A model generated the notes under the pieces. That model ran no database searches and was not told where the DNA came from. It was given only the letters and a program-made list of their open reading frames with translations. A DNA stretch of 64,000 nt. Origin: Metasolibacillus sp. GTDB lineage: Bacteria; Bacillota; Bacilli; Bacillales_A; Planococcaceae. Made by a program: the position numbers and the translations under genes. The DNA lies in contig NZ_JAMBIZ010000013.1 of assembly GCF_025291715.1 (NCBI RefSeq), positions 25,787 through 89,786 on the forward strand, read 5' to 3'. The stretch's first letter is position 1, and each line of letters begins with the position of its first letter. Positions 53,500 to 62,333 of this stretch are shown here, one piece after another.

Positions 53500-54364
53500 A
53501 CAACAGCTACAGCAATTAAATCATTTACCAGAAAATAAACAGCTAAAAACACAAATAAAGCAATCGCTTGCACAGCAGCCTAGCAAAAGGTCTTTTCAGT
53601 GGAAAATCCCTGCAACGATGATAGCCATTTGTAGTATCTTCATTTTATTACTGCTAACAAACCCTGAGCATTCACTGCAAAATGCACACACACGCTCTGC
53701 TACACTTTATACGTATTTCGATGGGGAAAAAGGAAACTTTAAAGCAAAGACCTCTAGCCTGTTATATTCGCCTATACAAAAATGGCAGGATGAAGAATTT
53801 ATTCAATACTTCCACAATATCAAAAGGCTTTCGCCAATAAATGATGGTCAGCTTGGTCAACATATTGTAGATGTTATTTTCGTTGAAAATGGGGAGCAAA
53901 GGAAATTTCAAATATCTGAACTGGACATGTATGATGTTGACCAAAATGTTTATTATCAAGATGATAGTGCGAGGTACTCCTATATTTTCATGAGTTTATT
54001 TCAATCGAAAAAGGCGAGTCTCCTCTTTTCCATTTGCCTGCTCGCTATATTTACAATTAATTTTTTATCCATTCAATACTATAAAAAACGCAATATAGAT
54101 ATGCGAGCTGTTTTTCCGAGAACAACAAGCTCCTATATTGAATTATTTGCTACAGTAAGTGTACTTGCTCTGTTTACTTGTTGGATTTTTTTCATTGGAC
54201 CTGTCTACATTCCTCCTTTCGCCGCCTTTTTTATTTTCAGTGCCCTTTGGCAGCTGCGAGAGATGAAGCGTCGAGCCCCATCATTAACTATTTTAAAATT
54301 CGAACGAGGGAAAATAATTGTTTTGTGTAGCTTAATTAACATTTTGTTGTTCTTCGGTTTTTAA
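53486..54364 (+). CDS. Membrane protein, probable sigma-factor partner
   Basis: A 292-residue protein: cytoplasmic N-terminus of about 45 residues, a first span (ATMIAICSIFILLLLT), an external domain (about 65-165), and four further spans to the C-terminus. It starts inside the sigma gene (AGGAGGTGAATGGC before ATG 53486) and has a typical anti-sigma layout, but no known anti-sigma motif (such as a zinc motif) is visible. The partnership is inferred from overlap. Confidence 0.65.
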   Translation: MNRLKQQLQQLNHLPENKQLKTQIKQSLAQQPSKRSFQWKIPATMIAICSIFILLLLTNPEHSLQNAHTRSATLYTYFDGEKGNFKAKTSSLLYSPIQKWQDEEFIQYFHNIKRLSPINDGQLGQHIVDVIFVENGEQRKFQISELDMYDVDQNVYYQDDSARYSYIFMSLFQSKKASLLFSICLLAIFTINFLSIQYYKKRNIDMRAVFPRTTSSYIELFATVSVLALFTCWIFFIGPVYIPPFAAFFIFSALWQLREMKRRAPSLTILKFERGKIIVLCSLINILLFFGF

Positions 54365-54365
54365 A

Positions 54366-54405
54366 AAATAAGAGGAATGTCTGCAATGAGACAATCCTCT
54401 TATTT
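54366..54405. terminator. Bidirectional terminator
   Basis: AAATAAGAGGA pairs with TCCTCTTATTT and TGTCT with AGACA around GCAATG, between the convergent membrane gene and coaE. Confidence 0.75.
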
Positions 54406-54411
54406 TGTATT

Positions 54412-55005
54412 TCAAATGACAGCCCATTGCTGCAAAATTTTTTCTAGCTGCTCAGCCGTCGATTGCTTTGTTGTGTTATTGTAGATGACTGCATCGGCTC
54501 CTTTTTCCTTCACAGACATCGGAAGCTGGGAGGCAATGCGTGCACGCGCCTCACTTTCTGGTAGCTGGTTGCGCTCCATTAAGCGTGCAAGCTGAATTTC
54601 CTCTGTCACTGATACAACTAAAATTTTATCAACAAAATGCTGGAGCTTGCTTTCAAATAACAGCGGAATATCCATTACCACATGTGCTGCACCATTTTGT
54701 ACAAGCTCATCGCGTTGACGTAGCATTTCTGCCCGAATCGCAGGGTGGATAATATCATTTAACACTTTGCGCTGGGCGGGCTCATGAAAAATAATGGCGC
54801 CAACCTTTTCACGATCCATTGTGCCATCCTCTTTCATCACCTCTTGTCCAAAGGCTTCAGCGATTTGCTGCAATGTCTGCGTCCCAGGCTCTACTACCTG
54901 TCTTGCTACAATATCTGCATCAACAATTGGAAGCTGATAGCCCTGTAGCATTTGTGCAACGGTGCTTTTACCGCTCGCAATACTGCCTGTTAATCCGATA
55001 ATCAT
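54412..55005 (-). CDS. coaE: Dephospho-CoA kinase
   Basis: The last step of CoA synthesis. A 197-residue P-loop kinase, MIIGLTGSIASGKSTVA, with DADIVARQV and the lid helix ARLMERNQLPESEARARI. Its ATG overlaps the stop of the half-transporter gene (ATGA), so it is translationally coupled. In B. subtilis the order polA-mutM-ytaF-coaE is the same except that ytaF occupies the place of the transporter-like gene. Confidence 0.95.
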   Translation of the reverse strand: MIIGLTGSIASGKSTVAQMLQGYQLPIVDADIVARQVVEPGTQTLQQIAEAFGQEVMKEDGTMDREKVGAIIFHEPAQRKVLNDIIHPAIRAEMLRQRDELVQNGAAHVVMDIPLLFESKLQHFVDKILVVSVTEEIQLARLMERNQLPESEARARIASQLPMSVKEKGADAVIYNNTTKQSTAEQLEKILQQWAVI

Positions 55006-55493
55006 CTAATCTCCCCTTTATCCTTTAGCAACCATTTAGGTACTAGCTTTATGTAAATCAGCTCTCCTATAAGCTGTACAATAAATAAAATAGGCGTCGA
55101 AGCGAGCATTAACTTCTCATTACCCTTTCCTAGCTGTGTGAAAACAATAACATAATCAATGCATGGTGTTAGCAATACTAGGCATACGCCTACTAAAATT
55201 GGCGTGGACTGTGGAAACAGCGCAATCAATACGTAAACGATGAGCGGCACAGCTAAAAAATTACCGATAACTAATGCGGCAATAAATTTACGGTTAGCTA
55301 GCGCCTCACGTAGCTTGAAAAATGGAATTTGCGCAAGCATGCTATAGAGTAAAATAGCAATCAACGGTGTAATCATCCCCGTAAAATAAAAGGCAATATG
55401 CTCATTTGCTATACCGACTACCGCTCCTAGCAATAGCGCAAAGGTGTACACCCAAATTTGCTGCTGCTCTAGCCTTTCTCTATAATGCGTCAC
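55002..55493 (-). CDS. Half-length ACR3/bile-acid-symporter-like membrane protein
   Basis: A 163-residue membrane protein with about five spans resembling the N-terminal half of ACR3 arsenite/BASS transporters (normally about 330-350 residues, ten spans): MITPLIAILLYSMLAQIPF and LVLLTPCIDYVIVFTQLGKG (the conserved Cys region). It ends KDKGEIR and overlaps the coaE start, so the C-terminal half is absent without a visible frameshift. It sits where ytaF is in Bacillus. It could function as a homodimer or be a decaying gene. Confidence 0.7.
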   Translation of the reverse strand: MTHYRERLEQQQIWVYTFALLLGAVVGIANEHIAFYFTGMITPLIAILLYSMLAQIPFFKLREALANRKFIAALVIGNFLAVPLIVYVLIALFPQSTPILVGVCLVLLTPCIDYVIVFTQLGKGNEKLMLASTPILFIVQLIGELIYIKLVPKWLLKDKGEIR

Positions 55494-55511
55494 ATCATTC
55501 TCCTTTGCCTA

Positions 55512-56384
55512 CTATTTTTGACAGCTTGGGCAATATGTCGATGTACGCCCAGCAATGACAACGGATAGTGTTGCCGTTTGACAGCTCGGACAGCTTTTAT
55601 GACTATACATTTTTAAACGATTTTGCATCGAGCCTGCCCCACCGTTGACAGTGCGGTAATCAGAGATTGTTGAGCCGCCATTGTCAATGCTTTCTCGTAA
55701 AACATTGACAATCGCTTGGAACAGCTCCACTTTCTTTGCTTTCGGAATGGCCTTCACCTTTTTCGTCGGTCGCAGCTTTGTTGCAAACAATGCTTCTGTC
55801 GCATAAATATTGCCACAGCCTGAAATGACCTGACCGTCCATAATGACTTCTTTAATTGTTTTATTTTCATATTTTGGCTTTGCACATTGCGCAAGGAAAA
55901 ATTCACATGCATAATCATCAAACGGCTCTGGTGCCATTTTCGTTAATGGTGCATGCTCCTCAATCGTGCGTAAAAAGCGTAGCTCTCCGAAGCGGCGAAT
56001 ATCGCTATAGACGAGCAGCTCGCCGCTTGCTAAAGCAAAGGTTGCATGAATATGCTTACGGAATTTTTCCTCTGCAATTTCTGCCACATTTTGCACGACA
56101 AACCATGCACCTGTCATCCCTAAATGGTTGACGAGCACAAATGGCTCCTCGTCTTTTTGTAAGTGGATAAAAATATATTTTGCACGACGTTCAATTGCTG
56201 CAATGGTCATTTGTTGAACGCTCGTCTCAAACCATTCAAGCGCTCCACCTTTGACAATCGTTTGCTTACCTGCTGCATGTGATGTGTAAACTGTATCCGA
56301 TAATGTCACAGATTGAATTATTTTACCTTCAACGAGCGGCTTCAAATCGTTGACGACACCCTCAACCTCCGGTAATTCAGGCAT
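55512..56384 (-). CDS. mutM: Formamidopyrimidine-DNA glycosylase
   Basis: Removes 8-oxoguanine and Fapy bases. 290 residues: catalytic N-terminus MPELPEVE (Pro2, Glu3), the H2TH helix region with GCGNIYATEALF, and the zinc finger CPSCQTATLSVV ... TYCPSCQ. Normal length and no lesions. It lies 11 bp after polA and 18 bp before the transporter-like gene, in one repair transcript. Confidence 0.96.
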   Translation of the reverse strand: MPELPEVEGVVNDLKPLVEGKIIQSVTLSDTVYTSHAAGKQTIVKGGALEWFETSVQQMTIAAIERRAKYIFIHLQKDEEPFVLVNHLGMTGAWFVVQNVAEIAEEKFRKHIHATFALASGELLVYSDIRRFGELRFLRTIEEHAPLTKMAPEPFDDYACEFFLAQCAKPKYENKTIKEVIMDGQVISGCGNIYATEALFATKLRPTKKVKAIPKAKKVELFQAIVNVLRESIDNGGSTISDYRTVNGGAGSMQNRLKMYSHKSCPSCQTATLSVVIAGRTSTYCPSCQK

Positions 56385-56395
56385 AAAATCACTCC

Positions 56396-59026
56396 TTACT
56401 TTGCGTCATACCAAGAGTAGCCATGTGAATAATCTACTTTTAATGGGACAGCTAGCTCAATCGCCGACTCCATCACTTCTGGTACGATACGCTCTAAAAT
56501 TTCTATTTCTTCAACTGGTGCTTCAAAAATTAGTTCATCATGTACTTGTAATAATAGCTTTGCCTGTAAGCCTTCTTTTTTCAAGCGGGCATCCATATTA
56601 ATCATCGCTTTTTTAATAATGTCTGCTGCGCTTCCTTGAATCGGTGTATTCATCGCAGTCCGCTCAGCAAAGCTGCGCAAATTGAAGTTGGAGCTATTAA
56701 TTTCAGGTAAATAGCGACGGCGATTTAAAATCGTTGTCACAAAGCCTTCGCGCTTCGCGTCTGCCACGATACTTTCCATATAGCCCTTTACCCCAGGGAA
56801 GCTTTGCAAATAGTTTTCAATAAACTGCGCTGCTTTCTTACGTGTAATATCTAAGTTTTGTGACAAGCCATAATCGCTAATCCCATAAATAATACCGAAG
56901 TTTACCGCCTTTGCTGTTCGGCGCATATTCGCTGTTACCTCATCTGGATTTGTCACACCAAACACATCCATCGCTGTACGTGTATGAATATCCATACCTT
57001 CTTTAAATGCCTCGACAAGCGTAGGGTCCTGACACATATGTGCTAAAACGCGTAGCTCGATTTGTGAATAGTCCGCCGCAAATAGCACCCAGCCCTCTTT
57101 TGATGGCACAAATGCTTGGCGAATTTTACGTCCTTCCTCCAAACGAATCGGAATATTTTGCAGGTTCGGGTCTGTCGAGCTTAAACGTCCTGTTGCTGTC
57201 AATGCCTGCTGGAAGCGCGTATGCACTTTGCCATCGTCCGCATGTATCTCTTTTGTCAAGCCTTCGATATATGTTGATTGTAGCTTTGCTAATTGACGGT
57301 AATCTAAAATATGCTTGACAATATCATGCTCAGATTGTAGCTTTTCAAGCACATCCGCCGCTGTTGAATAGCCTGTTTTCGTTTTCTTCAAAACAGGTAG
57401 CCCTAGCTTATCGAATAAAATGACACCTAGTTGCTTCGGTGAATTAATATTAAATTCCTCACCAGCCTGCTCATAAATTGTTTGTTCAATAACCGCAATC
57501 TTCTCTAGCAACGCCTGTCCCATTTGCTTTAATGTTTCAACGTTTACTGAGATTCCTTCGATTTCCATATCTCCTAAAATTTTTGCAAGCGGCAATTCTA
57601 AATCATTATATAAATCGTATTGCTCATTTTCTTTTAATTTTTTCTCAACGACAGGCTGTAAATGCCATAAAGCAATTGCTTTGCGACTCACATGGTCCGC
57701 TAACACAGCCTCTTCTGGCACTGACCATTTTGCGCCTTTGCCATAAATGACTTCGTTTGCTTGCACATTTGTATAGCCAAACTCCTTCGCAAGTGTCGCC
57801 ACATCATCACCCGAAATGGCTGGGTTAACGATATACGAAGCTAAAAGCAAGTCAAATGCTACTCCCTCTAGCTTAATGCCATGTCGCGCAAGCATCGCCT
57901 GTGCCGCTTTGCTATCCACAACATATTTTTTCTTGGAGGCATCCTCTAGCCAAGCTTTCAATTCATCACTCTGTAAAGCTTTGTCCACAGATATATATTT
58001 TGCATCTGTTCCATCTGTTAGCGCAAGGCCAAGCATATCGCAGCTATGATAGTGCTCATTTTCTAGCTCCACATGCAGCGCCATCGTCTCTTTTAACATC
58101 GCAGCTGTCACATGATCTACAATGCTTAGCTGAATCTCCTCCTGCTCCTGTACTGCGCTTTGCATATCGCTTTTTTCGATTAATGATTTAAAGCCTAGCT
58201 CACGCCACACTTCAAGCAGCGCATCCTCGTTTGGTCCAGCATAGGCCAAATCATCAAGCGTTATGTCAATCGGTGCTTCTGTAAAAATCGTGGCAAGCTT
58301 TTTCGATAAATGAGCGCTTTCCTCATTTTCTACAAGCTTTTCCTTCATCTTTGAAGCTTTCATACCATCAATTGCCTCGTACAATGCTTCCACTGAGCCG
58401 TATTCCTTTAACAGCTTAATTGCCGTTTTTTCCCCGACCCCTGGAACGCCTGGAATATTATCTGATGCATCACCCATTAGCCCCTTCATATCGATAATTT
58501 GCGCAGGTGTGAGCCCGTATTTTTCCTCGATATGCGCTGGTGTATATTTTTCAATATCCGTTATTCCTTTGCGTGTAATATACACGGTTACATTGTCAGT
58601 CGCAAGCTGTGTTAAGTCTTTATCGCCTGACACAATAATGACATCGATGCCGTTCGTTTCAGCTTGCTTCGCCAATGTGCCAATAATATCGTCTGCCTCA
58701 TATAAATCAAGCTCATAGCGTTTAATATTGTACGCATCAATTAGCTTGCGAATATAAGGAAATTGCTCAGATAGCTCAGGTGGTGTTTTTTGACGTCCAC
58801 CTTTATATTCGCCATAAGATTCATGACGGAACGTCGTTTTCCCCGCATCAAACGCGACAAGCATTTGCGTTGGCTGCTCCTCTTCTAAAATTTTTTGCAG
58901 CATTGTCGTAAAGCCATATGTCGCATTCGTATGAATTCCGCTATCGTTCGTTAATGGTGGCAATGCAAAAAATGCACGGTATGCTAGGCTATTGCCATCA
59001 AGTAATAATAATTTTTCCTTCGCCAT
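56396..59026 (-). CDS. polA: DNA polymerase I
   Basis: A 876-residue family A polymerase. N-terminal 5' nuclease (about 1-290: LLLDGNSLAYRAFFAL, AFDAGKTTFRHE, GLMGDASDNIPGVPG), a degenerate 3'-5' exonuclease domain (about 300-460) with no DxE metal pair (VELENEHYHS where it would be), and a polymerase with motif A DYSQIELRVLAH, B RRTAKAVNFGIIYG and C LLQVHDELIFE. As in Bacillus, no proofreading is expected. ATGG at 59026 follows AAGGAGCG. The transcript continues into mutM. Confidence 0.97.
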   Translation of the reverse strand: MAKEKLLLLDGNSLAYRAFFALPPLTNDSGIHTNATYGFTTMLQKILEEEQPTQMLVAFDAGKTTFRHESYGEYKGGRQKTPPELSEQFPYIRKLIDAYNIKRYELDLYEADDIIGTLAKQAETNGIDVIIVSGDKDLTQLATDNVTVYITRKGITDIEKYTPAHIEEKYGLTPAQIIDMKGLMGDASDNIPGVPGVGEKTAIKLLKEYGSVEALYEAIDGMKASKMKEKLVENEESAHLSKKLATIFTEAPIDITLDDLAYAGPNEDALLEVWRELGFKSLIEKSDMQSAVQEQEEIQLSIVDHVTAAMLKETMALHVELENEHYHSCDMLGLALTDGTDAKYISVDKALQSDELKAWLEDASKKKYVVDSKAAQAMLARHGIKLEGVAFDLLLASYIVNPAISGDDVATLAKEFGYTNVQANEVIYGKGAKWSVPEEAVLADHVSRKAIALWHLQPVVEKKLKENEQYDLYNDLELPLAKILGDMEIEGISVNVETLKQMGQALLEKIAVIEQTIYEQAGEEFNINSPKQLGVILFDKLGLPVLKKTKTGYSTAADVLEKLQSEHDIVKHILDYRQLAKLQSTYIEGLTKEIHADDGKVHTRFQQALTATGRLSSTDPNLQNIPIRLEEGRKIRQAFVPSKEGWVLFAADYSQIELRVLAHMCQDPTLVEAFKEGMDIHTRTAMDVFGVTNPDEVTANMRRTAKAVNFGIIYGISDYGLSQNLDITRKKAAQFIENYLQSFPGVKGYMESIVADAKREGFVTTILNRRRYLPEINSSNFNLRSFAERTAMNTPIQGSAADIIKKAMINMDARLKKEGLQAKLLLQVHDELIFEAPVEEIEILERIVPEVMESAIELAVPLKVDYSHGYSWYDAK

Positions 59027-59122
59027 TGGGTACGCTCCTTTTTTCGTTCTAAAGTCAAAACATGCGTTCGAACTACTCTCCTCTTAACTTTAGCGTGAAA
59101 TCAAGTTTTTTTCCACCAAAAA

Positions 59123-59167
59123 AGGCGCTTTTGCATAAACTTTCCTAAAAAGTTTGGCAAAGCACCT
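59123..59167 (-). terminator. Terminator of the small membrane gene
   Basis: AGGTGCTTTGC pairs with GCAAAAGCGCCT, an inner AAACTTT/AAAGTTT, then TTTTTTGG on the minus strand. Confidence 0.7.
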
Positions 59168-59173
59168 AATACG

Positions 59174-59611
59174 CTATTTCAATTTCTTAAACTTATATTG
59201 CTCTCCTGCATGTTGATTTTTTTTATAGAAGATTTCCTCAAAAATAATTGTTAATAAAAAGGCATTTAAAAAGCTAATAATTAAATATAACGGCATCCCA
59301 CCGAGCTGGTATGGCATTAGGCTTCTCATAAACACTTCCACAAAGCCGACTTGTGCAAAATAAAAAATCATGCCAACACCAACTTGCCAAATTGGACGCG
59401 GATCTTTGCGCTTTTCAAACCACAGTACCTTTTTAAAGGCGCTACGTACATCCTCAGCAATAATAACACCAAGTATAAATATGACAATAAACAATACGGG
59501 TATATGAAATAGGCTCATTTTCATCCATTCAAAATGGCTTGACTGAAAAAGTGCCGTTACTGACGTTGCAATAATAAATGCGACTAGCAAATTTTGAATT
59601 CGCTTGCTCAT
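59174..59611 (-). CDS. Membrane protein, four spans
   Basis: A 145-residue protein from ATG 59611 (MSKRIQNLLVAFIIATSVT; the frame is open to 59638, but AGAGGTG precedes 59611). Four spans: about 10-26, 36-55, 81-97 and 109-130, with KRKDPRP on a cytoplasmic loop. No family recognised. A single gene between polA and the repeat/remnant region 59720-59890. Confidence 0.6.
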   Translation of the reverse strand: MSKRIQNLLVAFIIATSVTALFQSSHFEWMKMSLFHIPVLFIVIFILGVIIAEDVRSAFKKVLWFEKRKDPRPIWQVGVGMIFYFAQVGFVEVFMRSLMPYQLGGMPLYLIISFLNAFLLTIIFEEIFYKKNQHAGEQYKFKKLK

Positions 59612-59722
59612 ACCATTCACCTCTCTATGAAATTGCATACTCTATTATAACAAGAAATAGAAAAGTGAAAAGGAACTTCTTTCTCCTAATATGACAATTT
59701 TAGGTTATAGTGCAAAAGTTGC

Positions 59723-59765
59723 GATTCGCCAGGCGGAACTGATTTTTCGCCCAACCAACCTAAAA
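59723..59765. repeat. Second locus of the 21-bp repeat
   Basis: Two units with TCGC at 59727 and 59748, exactly 21 bp apart, the second (TTCGCCCAACCAACCTAA) matching the five-unit array at 29405-29509. Like that array it lies beside a terminator. Confidence 0.6.
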
Positions 59766-59766
59766 A

Positions 59767-59795
59767 GAGCTGTCCGAATTTTTTCGGGCAAGCTC
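59767..59795 (-). terminator. Terminator behind the chemoreceptor remnant
   Basis: GAGCT-TG-CCGAA stem with TTCGG-AGCTC and TTTTT on the minus strand, directly behind the remnant's stop codon. Confidence 0.65.
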
Positions 59796-59802
59796 CTTTG
59801 CT

Positions 59803-59889
59803 TTAAACTTTAAAGCGCTCAATTTGCGCTTTTAAATGACCAATCATTTCATTTAGCTCCGTCGCAATGCTCATTAATATTTTCGTTTT
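59803..59889 (-). pseudogene. 3'-end remnant resembling a methyl-accepting chemotaxis protein
   Basis: The minus strand keeps about 27 in-frame codons ending ATELNEMIGHLKAQIERFKV and a stop, the typical C-terminal heptad tail of chemoreceptors, followed immediately by a terminator. The upstream part of the gene is missing; the ATP-grasp gene begins 17 bp away. There is no ribosome site, so it is very likely a deletion remnant. Family call is from the short tail only. Confidence 0.5.
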
Positions 59890-59906
59890 ACATATATGTA
59901 AAATAG

Positions 59907-61052
59907 TTAATAGCTAAGCGTTTGCTGTTTCGTTGTAATGAATGACATGAAATCCATTGCTAAAACACGTTCATTTTGACTAAATGAATCGCTGACAAAA
60001 AAGATAACTGCAAAGGCTGTTCCATAGTCAAAGGGCAATACGCGATATTCTAATAGATGGTCAAACTGTGCTTTAATCTGCTCATGGTCAATTTGCTCAA
60101 TATCAGCAAACGTTAAATGGCTATCAAACTCTGCACAGGTGAAGCTATAAATGCGGTCATCCATTGCTGCAATTTTCTGTGCCCAATCCGGTTCCCATTG
60201 CCGCAAAGCATATTCGTATGGATTGATTTGATATGCATGCACACCGAGCTCTGTTGTGCCTACGCCTGCAAAACGTAAAGGATTTACTTCAATTGGAATT
60301 ACAGACCCTTGTGCATCCATGCGCAGCTCGATATGGAATGGGTAATTATTTATTTGTAGCGACTGACCTAATTCACGTAAATACGCCTCGATAACAGGCA
60401 AATATTCTGTCAACACGTGCTTGCTCGTATAATAAATACGGTCACTCATATCCTCCTCATCTCGGAACATGCGTGCAAATAAATTTAAAATAATTGGTTG
60501 ACCTTCTGCGTTAAAATACGCATCTACCGCCAATTCCTGTCCTTCTATGTATGTTTCTAAAATAAATGTTTGGAAGTTTAAAATGTCCTCTGAATATGAA
60601 GTAGCAAGCCCATCATTCGCAATTAATTGCTGGACGACTTCTGTAAATTGCTCGGCATCTTTAATTTTTTGAACACCTACGCTTGAATAACCGATAGCTG
60701 GCTTTAAAATAATTGGGTAAGGTATAGATGCTTTATCAATCTTGCTTAAATCGTGTAATGTGCTTTCTTGAAAATAGAAATTAGGAAAATACGTTGCTAA
60801 ATGCTTGCGCAATGCGGCTTTATTTTTAAATAAATTTGTCCATTGCACCGCATTTAAATGTGGAAATTGCTCTGTTAAAACTTTAATTGCATGCTCTGAA
60901 TTTATTACAATAAACTGGTCTTGTGGCCAATTTACCCCCTCTTGTGACCCGTTGATAAAGCACTTTTAATCAATGTCATACATCGGTGTCGTCGTTTTAA
61001 GTAACGCCTGCTCCAGCATTGGTGAAATATATAATGGATCTAATAAAATCAT
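59907..61052 (-). pseudogene. ATP-grasp protein interrupted by an in-frame stop
   Basis: The intact reading frame would be 381 residues from ATG 61052 (MILLDPLYISPMLEQALLKT, preceded by GGAGGGAAAGAT), but codon 29 is TAA (60966-60968), in ...MYDID-stop-KCFINGSQ. Beyond it the frame is clean to the normal end and encodes an ATP-grasp domain (PIILKPAIGYSSVGVQKI, ILETYIEGQELAVDAYF, FHIELRMDAQGSVIPIEVNP). The first later start in frame is a GTG at 60848 without a ribosome site. Function unknown; ATP-grasp enzymes ligate carboxylates to amines. It may be a fresh nonsense mutation, read-through, or a sequence error. Confidence 0.8.
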
Positions 61053-61255
61053 ATCTTTCCCTCCTGAATAATCCTTTAGAATCATTAAAAAGCATTATAT
61101 ATAAATCAAATAACCTATCAATCAACAAGTCTAAATAATCATAAACCTATTATATTATAATATTCTTGTCTGACCACCCTTTTTAAAAAAATGGATAAAT
61201 TATCATCGATTTTTAAAAGCCTTATTTCAAAGGGGTTACACACTTAAAACAGCAA

Positions 61256-61300
61256 AGGCTATTTGAATAATGGGACATTCGCCCATTTTCCAAATAGCCT
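61256..61300 (-). terminator. Terminator after hflC
   Basis: AGGCTATTTG/CAAATAGCCT outer stem and ATGGG/CCCAT inner stem, then TTTGCTGTTTT on the minus strand. Confidence 0.8.
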
Positions 61301-61310
61301 GTCAATTTAT

Positions 61311-62333
61311 TTATTCTAAGTAGCCAGATAGTATTCTAGCATAAGGAGAGTCTGATGGTAAAATAATGACTGTATCATCACCGATCGTCTTCTTATATGA
61401 TTCTAGCGTACGATAAAGCGAGTAAAATTCAGGATCTTGTGCAAAGGCTTCGTTATAAATTTTTGCCGCCTCAGCTTCCCCTTGGGCAATCGTCACAGCA
61501 GCTTCACTATTTGCCTTTGCTAGCAATGTTTGCACCTCTTGATCTGTTGCTGCTTCCTTTTCACGCTTCGCAGCATCCCCTTCAGATAAATACGTTTGTG
61601 CTGTTTTTTCACGCTCTGAAATCATACGTGTAAAAATTGCTTGCTCATTTTCTGGCGGTAAATCTGTACGACGAATACGTACATCAACTACTTCAATGCC
61701 ATAGTTATCGTTGGCTAATAGCTCATTTACTTTTAGCGTAACGCTTTCATTAATATCACCGCGTGACGAATCTGTATCATTAATAATTTGACCGTAATCT
61801 AATTTACCAAGCTCTGTGCGAATAACTGAATAAATAAATTCACTCATACGACGCTCTGCATTTGGTAACGTCCCTGCGTTTGAAATCAACGCCTTTGGAT
61901 CTACTACACGCCATACTGCATAATTATCGATAATAATACGCTTTTTATCCTTCGTATTAATTTCTTCCTGCATCATATCATATGTCATTAAATTTTTCGG
62001 TAATGTCGTCACACTTTGAATAAATGGTATTTTCATATGCAGCCCAGGCTCGCGCTCATATTTCACTACTTCACCAAATTGGCGTACAATCTTATATTCA
62101 TTTTCCTTTACGATATAAAGATTGGCAAAAGCGATAATACCAATGGCGAAAATAGCTGTGATAATAAAGGCAGAAGTAACCCATTTACGCATATTTTTAG
62201 GCTGCTTTTCTTTTTTAATCGTGCTCGGCTCAGCGTCTGCTGCGTCTACGACTTTACCCTTCTTCTTCGTTTTATCACTCAATAACTTTTTTAAGAACTT
62301 CTCTAAATCTCCGTCGTTGTTATTGTTACTCAT
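61311..62333 (-). CDS. hflC: HflC, FtsH-protease modulator subunit
   Basis: SPFH/prohibitin-family membrane protein forming a complex with HflK that modulates FtsH. The 340 residues have a charged, lysine-rich N-terminal extension (1-48), one membrane span (VTSAFIITAIFAIGIIAFA), then the SPFH domain (RQFGEVVKYEREPGLHMKIP) and a coiled coil with AEGEA-type repeats (AQGEAEAAKIYNEAFAQDPEFYS). The N-terminal extension is longer than in E. coli HflC. The ATGA overlap couples it to hflK. Confidence 0.92.
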   Translation of the reverse strand: MSNNNNDGDLEKFLKKLLSDKTKKKGKVVDAADAEPSTIKKEKQPKNMRKWVTSAFIITAIFAIGIIAFANLYIVKENEYKIVRQFGEVVKYEREPGLHMKIPFIQSVTTLPKNLMTYDMMQEEINTKDKKRIIIDNYAVWRVVDPKALISNAGTLPNAERRMSEFIYSVIRTELGKLDYGQIINDTDSSRGDINESVTLKVNELLANDNYGIEVVDVRIRRTDLPPENEQAIFTRMISEREKTAQTYLSEGDAAKREKEAATDQEVQTLLAKANSEAAVTIAQGEAEAAKIYNEAFAQDPEFYSLYRTLESYKKTIGDDTVIILPSDSPYARILSGYLE

